From Bacteroidales bacterium (GTDB taxonomy: Bacteria > Bacteroidota > Bacteroidia > Bacteroidales > UBA932): a stretch of 64,000 bases of DNA. The stretch lies in NCBI GenBank assembly GCA_017428245.1, contig JAFRRF010000034.1, positions 124,001-188,000 on the forward strand. The letters run 5' to 3'. This document shows, one piece after another, positions 33,397-41,042 of this stretch. The translations under genes were made by a program, and so were the position numbers. A model generated the notes under the pieces. The model was not told where the DNA came from, ran no database searches, and saw only the letters and a program-made list of their open reading frames with translations. The stretch's first letter is position 1. The number at the start of each line of letters is the position of its first letter.

Positions 33397-34401
33397 ATGA
33401 TACAGGCAGAAATCATCGCGCCGGTGGACAAGGAACTCCTGAAGGCCGAACTGACAGAAAAGCATTTCCTGCGCGACACCAATCACGCCGGAAACAAGCT
33501 CTACATCGTGGACAACCAATGCGCTCCCAACGTGCTGAGGGAAATCGGGCGCCTGCGGGAAATCGCCTTCCGCGCTGGCGGCGGCGGGACCGGCAAGGCG
33601 GCCGATCTGGACGCTTTCGACCTGGATGCCGCTTTCAAATACAAGCAATTGGTGCTATGGGATCCTGAGGCAGAGTGCATCGTGGGAGGCTACCGTTTCG
33701 TACGTTGCGACGAAGTGATGTACGACCGCTTCGGCCAGCCCATCATGCCCTCCTCCCACCTGTTCCGCTTCACGCGCCGTTATCTGCGCAACGACTTCCT
33801 CAAGACGATCGAGCTGAGCCGCTCCTTTATCCGGCCCGAATACCAGAGTTCCGAAAAAGGGATGAAGAGTCTCTATTCGCTCGACAACCTTTTCGACGGA
33901 CTCGGCGGGCTGATGATGCTCTACAAAGGACAGATGGAGTGCTTCTTCGGCAAAATGACCATCTATCCCTCTTTCCCGGAAGAGGGTCTCCAGATGCTGC
34001 TGTATTTCCTTCACAAACACTTCGGCAGCCGGGAAACCGACCTGCGCGGCCGCATCGACCGGATGGTAATCCCCAAAAAACCGGTCAGGATCAAACTTTC
34101 GCGCAAATACAAGGACGTATTCACTGAAGAGGATTTCCACGAAGATTACAAAATCCTCAAACACGAAATCCAGGGACTGGGCGTCAATATTCCGCCGCTG
34201 GTCAATACTTATATGAACCTCTCCCCGACGATGAAATCGTTCGGGGCCGGCATCAACGACGAGTTCGGCGACGTCATCGAGGCAGGCATCCTCATCAAGT
34301 TCGACGAGTTGCACCCCGACAAGTCCCGCCGCCACATGAACTTCCCCAATCTGGACGAAATCAAAACCCGCTTCCGGCATCTCCGGAAGCGGGCGAAATA
34401 A
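33397..34401 (+). CDS. glsB: GNAT/hemolysin-like N-acyltransferase, GlsB type
   Basis: A 334-residue protein of the OlsB/hemolysin GNAT group, which N-acylates an amino acid with 3-hydroxy fatty acid from acyl-ACP. Signatures include LREIAFRAGGGGTGKAADLDAFD and CIVGGYRFV, then ELSRSFIRPEYQSSEKGM and LFDGLGGLMML. With the preceding GlsA-like gene it should make glycine lipids. The last codons contain a perfect hairpin that probably ends the convergent patatin transcript. Confidence 0.78.
   Translation: MIQAEIIAPVDKELLKAELTEKHFLRDTNHAGNKLYIVDNQCAPNVLREIGRLREIAFRAGGGGTGKAADLDAFDLDAAFKYKQLVLWDPEAECIVGGYRFVRCDEVMYDRFGQPIMPSSHLFRFTRRYLRNDFLKTIELSRSFIRPEYQSSEKGMKSLYSLDNLFDGLGGLMMLYKGQMECFFGKMTIYPSFPEEGLQMLLYFLHKHFGSRETDLRGRIDRMVIPKKPVRIKLSRKYKDVFTEEDFHEDYKILKHEIQGLGVNIPPLVNTYMNLSPTMKSFGAGINDEFGDVIEAGILIKFDELHPDKSRRHMNFPNLDEIKTRFRHLRKRAK
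34363..34393 (-). terminator. Terminator of the patatin gene embedded in the 3' end of glsB
   Basis: A perfect 11-bp stem (34367-34377 with 34383-34393, loop CATCT) lies inside the last codons of the glsB-like gene. On the minus strand it is followed by TTTTGATTT, as expected for an intrinsic terminator of the patatin gene ending at 34414. Confidence 0.65.
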
Positions 34402-34413
34402 GCCTGTCCGTTT

Positions 34414-36876
34414 CTAGAATTCAAACCCGATCGACGCGTATCCGGTAACCCCGGTGTACTCGGTCCACTGAACGGCGACCCGGAACGGTCCCACCATCGT
34501 CTGCCGGCCATACTCCGTGCCGAATGCCCAGACTTTATCCAGCTCAAAAAACTTTTTCGGCAAATAGGTGTCGACGTAAACGCCGGTACGCGCCGTAAAG
34601 TAATTCTTGCCCAAACGATAACGCAGGTCCACTTGACCGACGGTACTGAAAGGAAGACAACTCCGGTATCCGGTCGGGAAGCCGAAGAACGGAATCTGGC
34701 GTTCCGTATAACGGTTTGACACGAATCCGCCAATGGTAACGGCGTGTTTAGGATTGAAATAGTCAACGTACGAACCGTCGATATCTTCCGACAACTTGAT
34801 TGACGGCACCCATTCCCATCCTAAATAGAACTTGGGCATAATCGTAAAATTCTTCCCGATGGAGATTGCAGCCTCGAATGAAGCGAGGGAGGAAAGATAG
34901 TTCGGGACCACACCGTTTTTCGTCGTAGCGGGATCATTCTCGTGAAAAATCCTGTCATCCAAATCAATGGTATAGCCTTTGAAAACATAGCGCCCATCCA
35001 GGGAAAAACGGAAGCCCCGGGTCGGGAAATAACCGTCATTGAACGTATCGAACTTGAAAGCGGCAAAGGCGGAAAGCCAGTAACTCTTCCAATCCCAGCC
35101 TTCCCATTCTTCATTATACGAAAGATAATGCTCATACGGATCCATTTCTGCCGTCACGCCGACCCGCATCGTCCCCATACGCATCCGTGAATCCTCCAGA
35201 TACACATCGGCTGCAGTGGTAAGGAGTTTTTCGTATGTTCTCGACCCCCAGTCGGAATTCGTGTTGATAATCCGGGCCCGGGCGGTCATGCCGACGGTGG
35301 GAAGGCCTATCTTGGACTTGGCGGCCACGTCGAAGGCAAATCCCGGATTCGTACCAAGTTTCAAGTCGGTCATCATACGAAAACCGGAAAGCCGGCGGGT
35401 ACCAAGCCCCAAATGGAGGGCGACAGCCACGGCTTCGTCTGTATCGGCACGAATACCCACGGCGAAATCGTTCACCTGTCCTTTCTGGCAGTCGAAAACC
35501 AGCGTGTACGGTTCCTCGCTTCCTTCCAGATGATAGGTGACCGCCTCAAAGACATTGGTTCCGTAGATATTGTTCAGGAGGCGTTCGATGATTTCCCTGT
35601 CATACATCCCGTCGGCCGGATAATCCCTCGGATGCAGGATCTTGTCCCGGTCATCCTCGGCGATTCCCGAGAAACGGACCCGGTCCACACGGACCTTGGT
35701 CTGGGCAAGATTGACGGCAGGGGCCGCATGCCTGACATCCGGTTCAGGCCGGCCGGCCACGAGGGCGGCGACAGATTCGAACATCTCCTTGTGGGCGATG
35801 GCGTTCTGATAGCCCTGGTTGATGATGTCGTCTACGCTCTCTTCATCGAAGGAAAGCATATTGTAGCCCTTCAACTCGTGGTGCACGTGCAGGTCGGTCA
35901 ATTCCAAAGCGGGACTGAAAGCTTCGGACGAGAGCAGGGTAATGGTCTGGAACAGGAAATCTATGGGCGAATTCAACTGGTCGAGCGATCGCCGGGTGGA
36001 CATATCCGAACCGATGATGATGTCGGCGCCCATCTCTTTCGCCAAGTCCACGGGGAAATTGTTGCGCATACCGCCGTCGAGCAGGATTTCCCCTCCGCCG
36101 CGGACAGCACGGAAATAGAAAGGAATCGCCATTGTGGACCGCATAGCGGAGGTGATGCTGCCGGAGGTCCAGTACTTGGGCGTCATCGAATGGATATCCG
36201 TCGCCACGCAGGCGTACGGAATGGGCAGGTCCGCGAAACTCAGGCTGTCCTGGTAGCCGACACTGATGGAACTAAGCATATTCCTGACATTCAGACCGTA
36301 CAGGAAGCCGTCAGGCATGCCGATCCCCATCTTATTGACGGCATCCTGCAGGGCATCCGAAGAATTGTGACCGGCCTCTTCCGTCATCCGTTCCAGCAAC
36401 TTCTCCCGGCGGAACCGCTCGGCCACATCCTCGTCGTCATAATGGAAGGGGACGCGAAGGATGAACTTCTCGCGGTATTTCCGCAACTTATAGGAAATAT
36501 AGTCGTTCGGAATCTTGTCGGACATCATAATGGGCCACTGGATGTCGCGGACCAGGGAGTCCAGCTGGTCGTGCTTGTAACCCAGGGCATACAGGCCGCC
36601 GACCAGACCACCCATACTGGTACCCGTGACGATATCCACGGGAATGCCCAATTCTTCCAGATACTTGATCACACCCAGGTGAGCCAGACCCCGGGCGCCT
36701 CCACCGGCCAGGACAAGGCCTACGGTGGGCCGATATTGCCGGATGGAATCCATCCGGGCCCGCACCTTGGCAAAAGCAAGGGAGTCACCCTCCGGATTGG
36801 CACTGGGAAGAATCTGGGCAAAAGCCGTAAAAGAAACCGCGCAAGCAAACAACAGCGCAATGAACTTTTTCTTCAT
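34414..36876 (-). CDS. Patatin-like phospholipase fused to an outer-membrane beta barrel
   Basis: An 820-residue exported protein. Signal peptide 1-20; patatin domain about 50-370 with oxyanion loop AGGGARGLAHLGV and nucleophile elbow GTSMGG (Ser87). The catalytic aspartate lies in LLDGGMRNNFP. A POTRA-like segment follows (about 400-470, RFSGIAEDDRDKILHP), then a BamA/Omp85-type 16-strand barrel to the C-terminal Phe (TGYASIGFEF). This layout resembles type Vd PlpD-like proteins and the bacteroidal surface-antigen patatins. It probably exposes or secretes a phospholipase A. Confidence 0.88.
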   Translation of the reverse strand: MKKKFIALLFACAVSFTAFAQILPSANPEGDSLAFAKVRARMDSIRQYRPTVGLVLAGGGARGLAHLGVIKYLEELGIPVDIVTGTSMGGLVGGLYALGYKHDQLDSLVRDIQWPIMMSDKIPNDYISYKLRKYREKFILRVPFHYDDEDVAERFRREKLLERMTEEAGHNSSDALQDAVNKMGIGMPDGFLYGLNVRNMLSSISVGYQDSLSFADLPIPYACVATDIHSMTPKYWTSGSITSAMRSTMAIPFYFRAVRGGGEILLDGGMRNNFPVDLAKEMGADIIIGSDMSTRRSLDQLNSPIDFLFQTITLLSSEAFSPALELTDLHVHHELKGYNMLSFDEESVDDIINQGYQNAIAHKEMFESVAALVAGRPEPDVRHAAPAVNLAQTKVRVDRVRFSGIAEDDRDKILHPRDYPADGMYDREIIERLLNNIYGTNVFEAVTYHLEGSEEPYTLVFDCQKGQVNDFAVGIRADTDEAVAVALHLGLGTRRLSGFRMMTDLKLGTNPGFAFDVAAKSKIGLPTVGMTARARIINTNSDWGSRTYEKLLTTAADVYLEDSRMRMGTMRVGVTAEMDPYEHYLSYNEEWEGWDWKSYWLSAFAAFKFDTFNDGYFPTRGFRFSLDGRYVFKGYTIDLDDRIFHENDPATTKNGVVPNYLSSLASFEAAISIGKNFTIMPKFYLGWEWVPSIKLSEDIDGSYVDYFNPKHAVTIGGFVSNRYTERQIPFFGFPTGYRSCLPFSTVGQVDLRYRLGKNYFTARTGVYVDTYLPKKFFELDKVWAFGTEYGRQTMVGPFRVAVQWTEYTGVTGYASIGFEF

Positions 36877-36901
36877 GATGATTGTAGAAACGATATTTTC
36901 A

Positions 36902-36917
36902 CAAAATTACAAAAATA
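36902..36917 (-). promoter_or_regulatory. Tandem -7 elements upstream of the patatin gene
   Basis: On the minus strand TATTTTTG (36917-36910) is directly followed by TAATTTTG (36909-36902), giving two possible transcription starts about 8 bp apart before the ATG at 36876. Confidence 0.55.
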
Positions 36918-37025
36918 ATAAGGATTGCCGAAGAAGAAGTCATCTTTGGCCGGACAGGGGATACTCTGTGGCTGTTTCTCCTCTTTATTTGTCAGAAAAC
37001 AAACCTTTTCTGTCGGTATTCTTCT

Positions 37026-37033
37026 TATATTTG
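37026..37033 (+). promoter_or_regulatory. -7 promoter element of the ThuA gene
   Basis: TATATTTG lies 26 bp before the ATG at 37060. Confidence 0.6.
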
Positions 37034-37059
37034 CATAAGTACTATCTATTGAAAATCAA

Positions 37060-38361
37060 ATGAGTCGCTGTTTAGTGATTTTGCTTGCCGGCCTGTTTTC
37101 GCTGCCTGTTTTCGCTCAGCGGGGCGACATACCCCAGGAGGCGGTCCGGCAGGGTTTCGGCGTCCAGAAAATTGTGTTCGCCTCAATGGATACCGATCCG
37201 GCCGCAGAGGAAGTCATTGTGTTCGGGCATGACAACGGCCACTGGCCCGAGTTCGACCTGTTCAAATCCTACGTGGCCGTAATCGATACCAAAACCCGGG
37301 AGGTGAAATATATTTCCGGGGAATTCGTCACTGACAGTTACAACATTACCGTGTCGGACCTCGACGGGGACGGATATGATGAGCTTTACTATCGCTGTCT
37401 GGATATGGGCCGCTTTGCGACCTCTCCTGATGGTTACAATCCGGCCCTCTTTTACTTATATCGCAAGATCAGTCTGCGACCGGATCCCGCCCCGGCCACC
37501 CCGCGAAAGGACAAGATACACACGCTTGTCATAGCGGGGCAGGACGGCAGCCATTGGTCTGAAGGAGCGGCCGAATGCGTGCGCCTGATGCTCGAGAACA
37601 GCGGATTGTTCAGCGTAGATGTGCTCATCACCCCCGACTGGGGCGAGGACATGTCCGCTTTCAACCCCGAATTCAAGAAATACAGTCTGGTGATTATCGA
37701 TTATGGCGGCGTTGAGTGGGCCGAAAACGTAAAAAGCAGCTTCGAGTCTTACGTGGCGGACGGAGGCGGCGTCGTTTTCATCCATTCGTCAATCATTCCC
37801 ATGGAGAAATGGCCCGAATACAACAAGATGACCGGCCTGGGCGCGTGGAACGGCCGTGACGAAAGATGGGGGCCGTATCTCTACCTCCAGGACGGGAAAT
37901 ACGTGTACGACTACTCCCCCGGCTGGGCCGGGCACCATGGCTTGCAGCATCATATCATCGTCGACCATCAGGCCGAGGGCCATCCCATCATCAAGGGACT
38001 TCCCCGCCGCTGGCACCACTTCAAGGACGAGATTTACACGCGCCTGCGCGGACCGGCAGAAAATATCGAGGTTATTGCCACCACCAGGGATTCGGGACGT
38101 GACGAGCCTGTGATGTGGACCGTCACCTATGGGAAAGGCCGTATCTTTACCGATATCCTGGGCCATTGCGGCAGCGATCCCAACATGACGTACGCCAGGA
38201 CCTGCACAGGTTATCAGGTTACATTCCTCCGGGGCTGCGAGTGGGCCGCCACGGGCGCTGTCACGCAACCGGTCCCGCCCGATTTTCCGGATGAAGACCA
38301 TTATACGCTCAGAAAAGACTTCAAAGCCCCTGCCTTGTGCAACAGTACACGGCCATTGTAG
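37060..38361 (+). CDS. ThuA-domain secreted protein
   Basis: A 433-residue exported protein with a signal peptide (1-19, ending PVFA) and an N-terminal FG-GAP/VCBS-like module (EVIVFGHDNGHWPEF, VSDLDGDGYDELYY). Its ThuA (class-I-glutamine-amidotransferase-like) domain spans about residues 150-410, with GQDGSHWSEGAAECV, GGGVVFIHSS and HPIIKGLPRRWHHFKDEIY. ThuA proteins are linked to sugar (trehalose-type) use, but the reaction is not established. The natural C-terminus seems to be near DEDHYTLRKDFKAP; the last ten residues look like read-through into foreign sequence. Confidence 0.78.
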   Translation: MSRCLVILLAGLFSLPVFAQRGDIPQEAVRQGFGVQKIVFASMDTDPAAEEVIVFGHDNGHWPEFDLFKSYVAVIDTKTREVKYISGEFVTDSYNITVSDLDGDGYDELYYRCLDMGRFATSPDGYNPALFYLYRKISLRPDPAPATPRKDKIHTLVIAGQDGSHWSEGAAECVRLMLENSGLFSVDVLITPDWGEDMSAFNPEFKKYSLVIIDYGGVEWAENVKSSFESYVADGGGVVFIHSSIIPMEKWPEYNKMTGLGAWNGRDERWGPYLYLQDGKYVYDYSPGWAGHHGLQHHIIVDHQAEGHPIIKGLPRRWHHFKDEIYTRLRGPAENIEVIATTRDSGRDEPVMWTVTYGKGRIFTDILGHCGSDPNMTYARTCTGYQVTFLRGCEWAATGAVTQPVPPDFPDEDHYTLRKDFKAPALCNSTRPL

Positions 38362-38495
38362 CACTCAACGTGGTACTGGCCAGAGATGAACGGGATCTGG
38401 TAACACTTTCACCCAAGAACTATCCGCTGGGACTGAAAGATATCGTCTATGGCGGCGACTTCCCCGTGGGTCGTTTCCAGGGACCCGGCCGGTAA
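38331..38495 (+). pseudogene. C-terminal remnant of an unidentified gene
   Basis: One frame shift away from the ThuA tail runs an open frame of 54 codons with good coding character and no start (LNVVLARDERDLVTLSPK, then YPLGLKDIVYGGDFPVGRFQ), ending in TAA at 38493-38495. It looks like the C-terminus of another protein whose front was deleted and joined to the ThuA gene. I do not recognise the family. Confidence 0.45.
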
Positions 38496-38528
38496 TCCTT
38501 TTGACCGATAAGCAACTCCCCTTGAGAA

Positions 38529-38564
38529 AAAAAGAATCCCGCGGTTTCCCGTGGGATTCTTTTT
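38529..38564. terminator. Bidirectional intrinsic terminator after the ThuA region
   Basis: A 16-bp stem (38529-38544 with 38549-38564, one G-T pair) with a TTTC loop and A/T-rich flanks. It can end plus-strand transcription from the ThuA gene and minus-strand transcription from the cargo genes. Confidence 0.8.
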
Positions 38565-38582
38565 ACTTATCTGATTAATCAG

Positions 38583-38715
38583 ATCAATATTCTTCCTCGT
38601 TAAATATACGGAGTGTGGTCTGTAATCTGATAATTATCAATCGGTTACAACTGTATTTAAAAATTCGAATAGCCATTAGGGAAGTTTGATGCAGGCTAAT
38701 AGCCTCGAACTGACA
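38583..38715 (-). repeat. Repeat unit A, copy 1 (DUF2795 3'-end plus degenerate sequence)
   Basis: An 18-bp block at 38583-38600 is identical to 40733-40750, the 3' end of the intact DUF2795 gene, including its stop codon. Read on the minus strand it ends FNEEEY-stop. The rest aligns with copy 2 at 39588-39716 (shared blocks around the Asn-Glu tail, TTATCA and GGGGAAGT/GGGAAGT). Confidence 0.6.
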
Positions 38716-38742
38716 TGATACCTTCCATTTTTACTATCCCTT

Positions 38743-39363
38743 TCAGTTCTGAATAATCGAATTATTCCTAAGATATTCTTCTCTGCCAGGGAAAGTCGGG
38801 TCCATTCCTCGTTTATATGGATTATACTCAAACATTACTTTATTCGAGTAAGGCAAACAGATTGGTTCTTCATCTAACATCTCTTTAATCGATTCGACTG
38901 ATTGTTCCTCCCTGAAGAGCCGATAATAATAACCACACTTATTATCGGACTTATATAGGACTTTGATATAGCCACTGTCTTTCATCATTTCTATTGAACG
39001 ACAATTAGAGTTCACCAACTTGTCCACTATTGCATTGATATTATCCATATTGAAACCTATAAAATGTAACAAGTTGTCATAATCTTTCTGAACAGGATTC
39101 TTTGTCCCCATCCACAAAAAATTGTAAACATAGAGTTCTGTTACAAGTGAATCCTTGATAATGAGTTGAATGCCACAATAATCATTTAAAGCCGCATTTG
39201 TATATGCCACCAAGTCCCATATCTCATCAGCATGAGACTCATAATTCTGAGATAACTCTTCAGGGGATACAATTAGTTTCTGATTCTTTCCTTGGCATCC
39301 AATACAGAATAGTGAAATCGCAGCGATTATACAAGCAGCATGTCTAATTTGCTTTATTGACAT
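38743..39363 (-). CDS. AT-rich lipoprotein of unknown function (cargo 1)
   Basis: A 206-residue protein with a lipoprotein signal peptide (lipobox FCIGC, Cys about residue 22 of this start). The mature part is predicted helical with few familiar motifs (WDLVAYTNAALNDYCGIQL, LLHFIGFNMDNINAIVDKL). Codon use and base composition are much more AT-rich than the surroundings, suggesting transfer. The ATG at 39363 lies 21 bp after a -7 element; the upstream GTG at 39384 overlaps that element. No homologue recognised. It could be an immunity-type or surface protein, but nothing shows this directly. Confidence 0.68.
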   Translation of the reverse strand: MSIKQIRHAACIIAAISLFCIGCQGKNQKLIVSPEELSQNYESHADEIWDLVAYTNAALNDYCGIQLIIKDSLVTELYVYNFLWMGTKNPVQKDYDNLLHFIGFNMDNINAIVDKLVNSNCRSIEMMKDSGYIKVLYKSDNKCGYYYRLFREEQSVESIKEMLDEEPICLPYSNKVMFEYNPYKRGMDPTFPGREEYLRNNSIIQN

Positions 39364-39383
39364 AATATGGTTGTTTATTCTCA

Positions 39384-39391
39384 CAAAGATA
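39384..39391 (-). promoter_or_regulatory. -7 promoter element of cargo gene 1
   Basis: On the minus strand TATCTTTG (39391-39384) lies 20 bp before the ATG at 39363. Confidence 0.6.
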
Positions 39392-39405
39392 ATAAAAAGG
39401 GCCTA

Positions 39406-39463
39406 CTATTCCTCTTCCTCCAGGAGGACTTCTTCTTTCATAGGGAAATATTTGGGTAGTAAA
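39406..39463 (-). repeat. Repeat unit B, copy 1 (acidic-tail sequence)
   Basis: On the minus strand this block reads LLPKYFPMKEEVLLEEEE-stop. It matches 40612-40672, which reads LLPNYFPLLEEVLLEKEEE-stop in the equivalent place upstream of cargo 2. Shared DNA blocks include GGAGGACTTC and TTGGGTAGTAAA. It may be the tail of a lost small acidic protein. Confidence 0.55.
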
Positions 39464-39511
39464 GGCCTCAAAATGGTCATTTTAGGCCCATTTTCGGGTT
39501 ATTTTGGATAG

Positions 39512-39538
39512 AAAAAAGCAGTGGGACTATCCACTGCT
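39512..39538 (-). terminator. Terminator hairpin between cargo genes
   Basis: AGCAGTGG (39517-39524) pairs with CCACTGCT (39531-39538); on the minus strand it is followed by T6. It would end transcription of the MORN gene. Confidence 0.7.
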
Positions 39539-39587
39539 CAAATCTTATTCTATTGATTACCAATAGATTATGTCTTAACCACCTATT

Positions 39588-39716
39588 AGTATTCTTCCTC
39601 GTTAAACATATAGTATAGCCTCTGTAAGTATCTCATTATCAGATGGTTATACGCGCATTCGAGAGCTTTGGATAGTCACAGGGGAAGTCTGAGGCCGGCT
39701 GAGAAGCTATCAACTA
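39588..39716 (-). repeat. Repeat unit A, copy 2 (DUF2795 3'-end plus degenerate sequence)
   Basis: It begins TATTCTTCCTCGTTAAA as in copy 1 and reads MFNEEEY-stop on the minus strand. Further in, another frame reads QPASDFPCDYPKLSNARITI-stop, which is not part of DUF2795. The copy is diverged from copy 1 but alignable over most of its length. Confidence 0.55.
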
Positions 39717-39758
39717 ACACAAAAATCAAAAGAATACTATCCAAAAACAAATACATTT

Positions 39759-40505
39759 CTAATCAACCAAATGACCATCCAACCAATGCCCTTCTATCTC
39801 TTCGTGATATATGCTTCCAGATTCGTCCTCTTTTTCAATCCATACGATTCCTTTCGGAAGAATCATTTTACCATAACCATTATAAAGCCCTCGTTCAAAA
39901 TAACCCTCATAAACACGTCCATCAACCAATGTTTCTTTACCATAACCATGAGGTAAATTGTTCTGAAATTCTCCTTCATAAACATCTCCAGTGGGTAGTG
40001 TTATTTTTCCTTTCACTCTTCTTGATTTATGAAAAACTCCTTCAAACCTATATCCATCAGGCCCGATCTCGACTCCTTTACCCTCTAAAAAGCTATCCAC
40101 CCAAATGCCAGTAAAAGATGCACCTGAACTAGTGAATACTCCATAACCATTCCTTTTGTCATCACTCCAATTGCCTTCATAAACCTGCCCAGATACCCAA
40201 GTGTACTTGCCCTTCCCCGATTTCAAGCCATTCTTCATCTCTCCTTCATAAACATCACCATTTGCCATTTTGATTATCATCATACCATTAGGCTGGCCTT
40301 GCCGGAACTCACCCTCATAGACATTCCCATTAGGGAATGACATCCTCCCATATCCATGCGGAACAATTCCTTCTACTTCCCCAGAGTATGTTCTACCATC
40401 AGGAAAAGGGATGACAGTCAAAACATTTTCGACATCAGATTCATTATTATATGACTTATGCATAGGATTATCACCAACAAGTAATTTCTTCAACTTCTCA
40501 AACAT
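39759..40505 (-). CDS. MORN-repeat protein (cargo 2)
   Basis: A 248-residue cytoplasmic protein built of about eight MORN repeats of roughly 23 residues with YxGxxxxGxxxGxGxxxxxxG pattern (for example NVYEGEFRQGQPNG, DVYEGEMKNGLKSGKGKY, RVYEGYFERGLYNGYGKM). MORN repeats bind lipids or mediate protein contacts. The leading 40 residues (MFEKLKKLLVGDNP) are not repeat. AT-rich like cargo 1. A -7 element lies at 40553-40546. No enzymatic domain is attached. Role unknown. Confidence 0.82.
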   Translation of the reverse strand: MFEKLKKLLVGDNPMHKSYNNESDVENVLTVIPFPDGRTYSGEVEGIVPHGYGRMSFPNGNVYEGEFRQGQPNGMMIIKMANGDVYEGEMKNGLKSGKGKYTWVSGQVYEGNWSDDKRNGYGVFTSSGASFTGIWVDSFLEGKGVEIGPDGYRFEGVFHKSRRVKGKITLPTGDVYEGEFQNNLPHGYGKETLVDGRVYEGYFERGLYNGYGKMILPKGIVWIEKEDESGSIYHEEIEGHWLDGHLVD

Positions 40506-40545
40506 ATGACTGTAATTATAGGGTCGGTCAAACTGAGTTTATTGA

Positions 40546-40553
40546 CAAATATA
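40546..40553 (-). promoter_or_regulatory. -7 promoter element of the MORN gene
   Basis: On the minus strand TATATTTG (40553-40546) precedes the ATG at 40505 by about 40 bp. Confidence 0.5.
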
Positions 40554-40611
40554 GCATTTTTATAGTATTGAACCTCACCTAATTATTCTAACCTCTAGCA
40601 TTTTTGATTTA

Positions 40612-40672
40612 CTATTCCTCCTCTTTCTCGAGGAGGACTTCCTCCAATAATGGGAAGTAATTGGGTAGTAAA
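40612..40672 (-). repeat. Repeat unit B, copy 2 (acidic-tail sequence)
   Basis: Second copy of the block described at 39406-39463. No start codon is present in its frame, so it is a remnant or non-coding. Confidence 0.5.
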
Positions 40673-40707
40673 AAAAAGAAAAAAACCAGGGCTCAAACCC
40701 TGGTTTT
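40671..40707 (-). terminator. Terminator of the DUF2795 gene
   Basis: ACCAGGG (40685-40691) pairs with CCCTGGT (40698-40704), extended by A/T pairs. On the minus strand it is followed by a long T-rich run. It sits 27 bp beyond the DUF2795 stop. Confidence 0.8.
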
Positions 40708-40733
40708 ATACTTGTAACTTATTGATTATCAAA

Positions 40734-40955
40734 TCAATATTCTTCCTCGTCGAAGAAAAAGTCGTCTTTGGTCGGATAATCGGGCCAGATGTCTTCGATG
40801 GATTCGTAGACTTCGCCGTCTTCTTCGAGATCTTCCAGGTTCTCGATCACTTCGAGCGGGGCTCCCGAACGGGTGGCATAATCGATCAGTTCTTCGCGGG
40901 TTGCGGGCCAGGGTGCATCTTCCAGTTTCGATGCGAGCTCAAGTGTCCAATACAT
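40734..40955 (-). CDS. DUF2795-domain small acidic protein
   Basis: A 73-residue acidic protein typical of Bacteroidetes. Features: WPATREELIDYATRSGAPLEVIENL, then DGEVYESIEDIWPDYPTKDDFFFDEEEY. The DUF2795 fold is small and helical; its function is unknown (possibly nucleic-acid associated in relatives). Its last six codons and stop are the sequence copied in repeat units A1 and A2. Promoter TATCTTTG at 41006-40999, leader about 40 nt. Confidence 0.88.
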   Translation of the reverse strand: MYWTLELASKLEDAPWPATREELIDYATRSGAPLEVIENLEDLEEDGEVYESIEDIWPDYPTKDDFFFDEEEY

Positions 40956-40998
40956 ATTCGTGTGTATTAAAAAAGGTTACTCTCACAAATTGGGGCCG

Positions 40999-41006
40999 CA
41001 AAGATA
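40999..41006 (-). promoter_or_regulatory. -7 promoter element of the DUF2795 gene
   Basis: TATCTTTG on the minus strand, about 44 bp before the ATG at 40955. Confidence 0.55.
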
Positions 41007-41042
41007 TAAAAAAAACAATACAACAACTTTTTTTTGATTTTT

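Larger units (their letters stand above)
38362..38742. other. Intergenic stretch: remnant, terminator and degenerate DUF2795-tail repeat
   Basis: This gap without an intact gene holds the remnant above, the hairpin at 38529-38564 and the first degenerate copy of the DUF2795-tail repeat (38583-38715). GC content drops clearly from about 38565 onwards. Confidence 0.6.
39364..39758. other. Intergenic stretch: promoter, repeat B, hairpin, repeat A
   Basis: The gap between the two cargo genes holds a -7 element, acidic-tail repeat B1 (39406-39463), a terminator hairpin (39512-39538) and repeat A copy 2 (39588-39716). No intact gene longer than 24 codons is seen. The 24-codon frame at 39480-39406 (minus) ends EEVLLEEEE and is probably part of repeat B. 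Confidence 0.55.

Noticed and set aside
35413-36918. 501-codon open frame antisense to the patatin gene
   Set aside because: Mirror of a long real gene; no motif, and its start lies inside the barrel-coding part.
39668-40114. 148-codon plus-strand frame across the MORN gene
   Set aside because: Antisense to clear MORN repeats; low-complexity, no motif.
38565-40733. Prophage or transposon
   Set aside because: No integrase, transposase or phage structural gene lies in or beside the AT-rich stretch, so only repeat-flanked cargo can be claimed.
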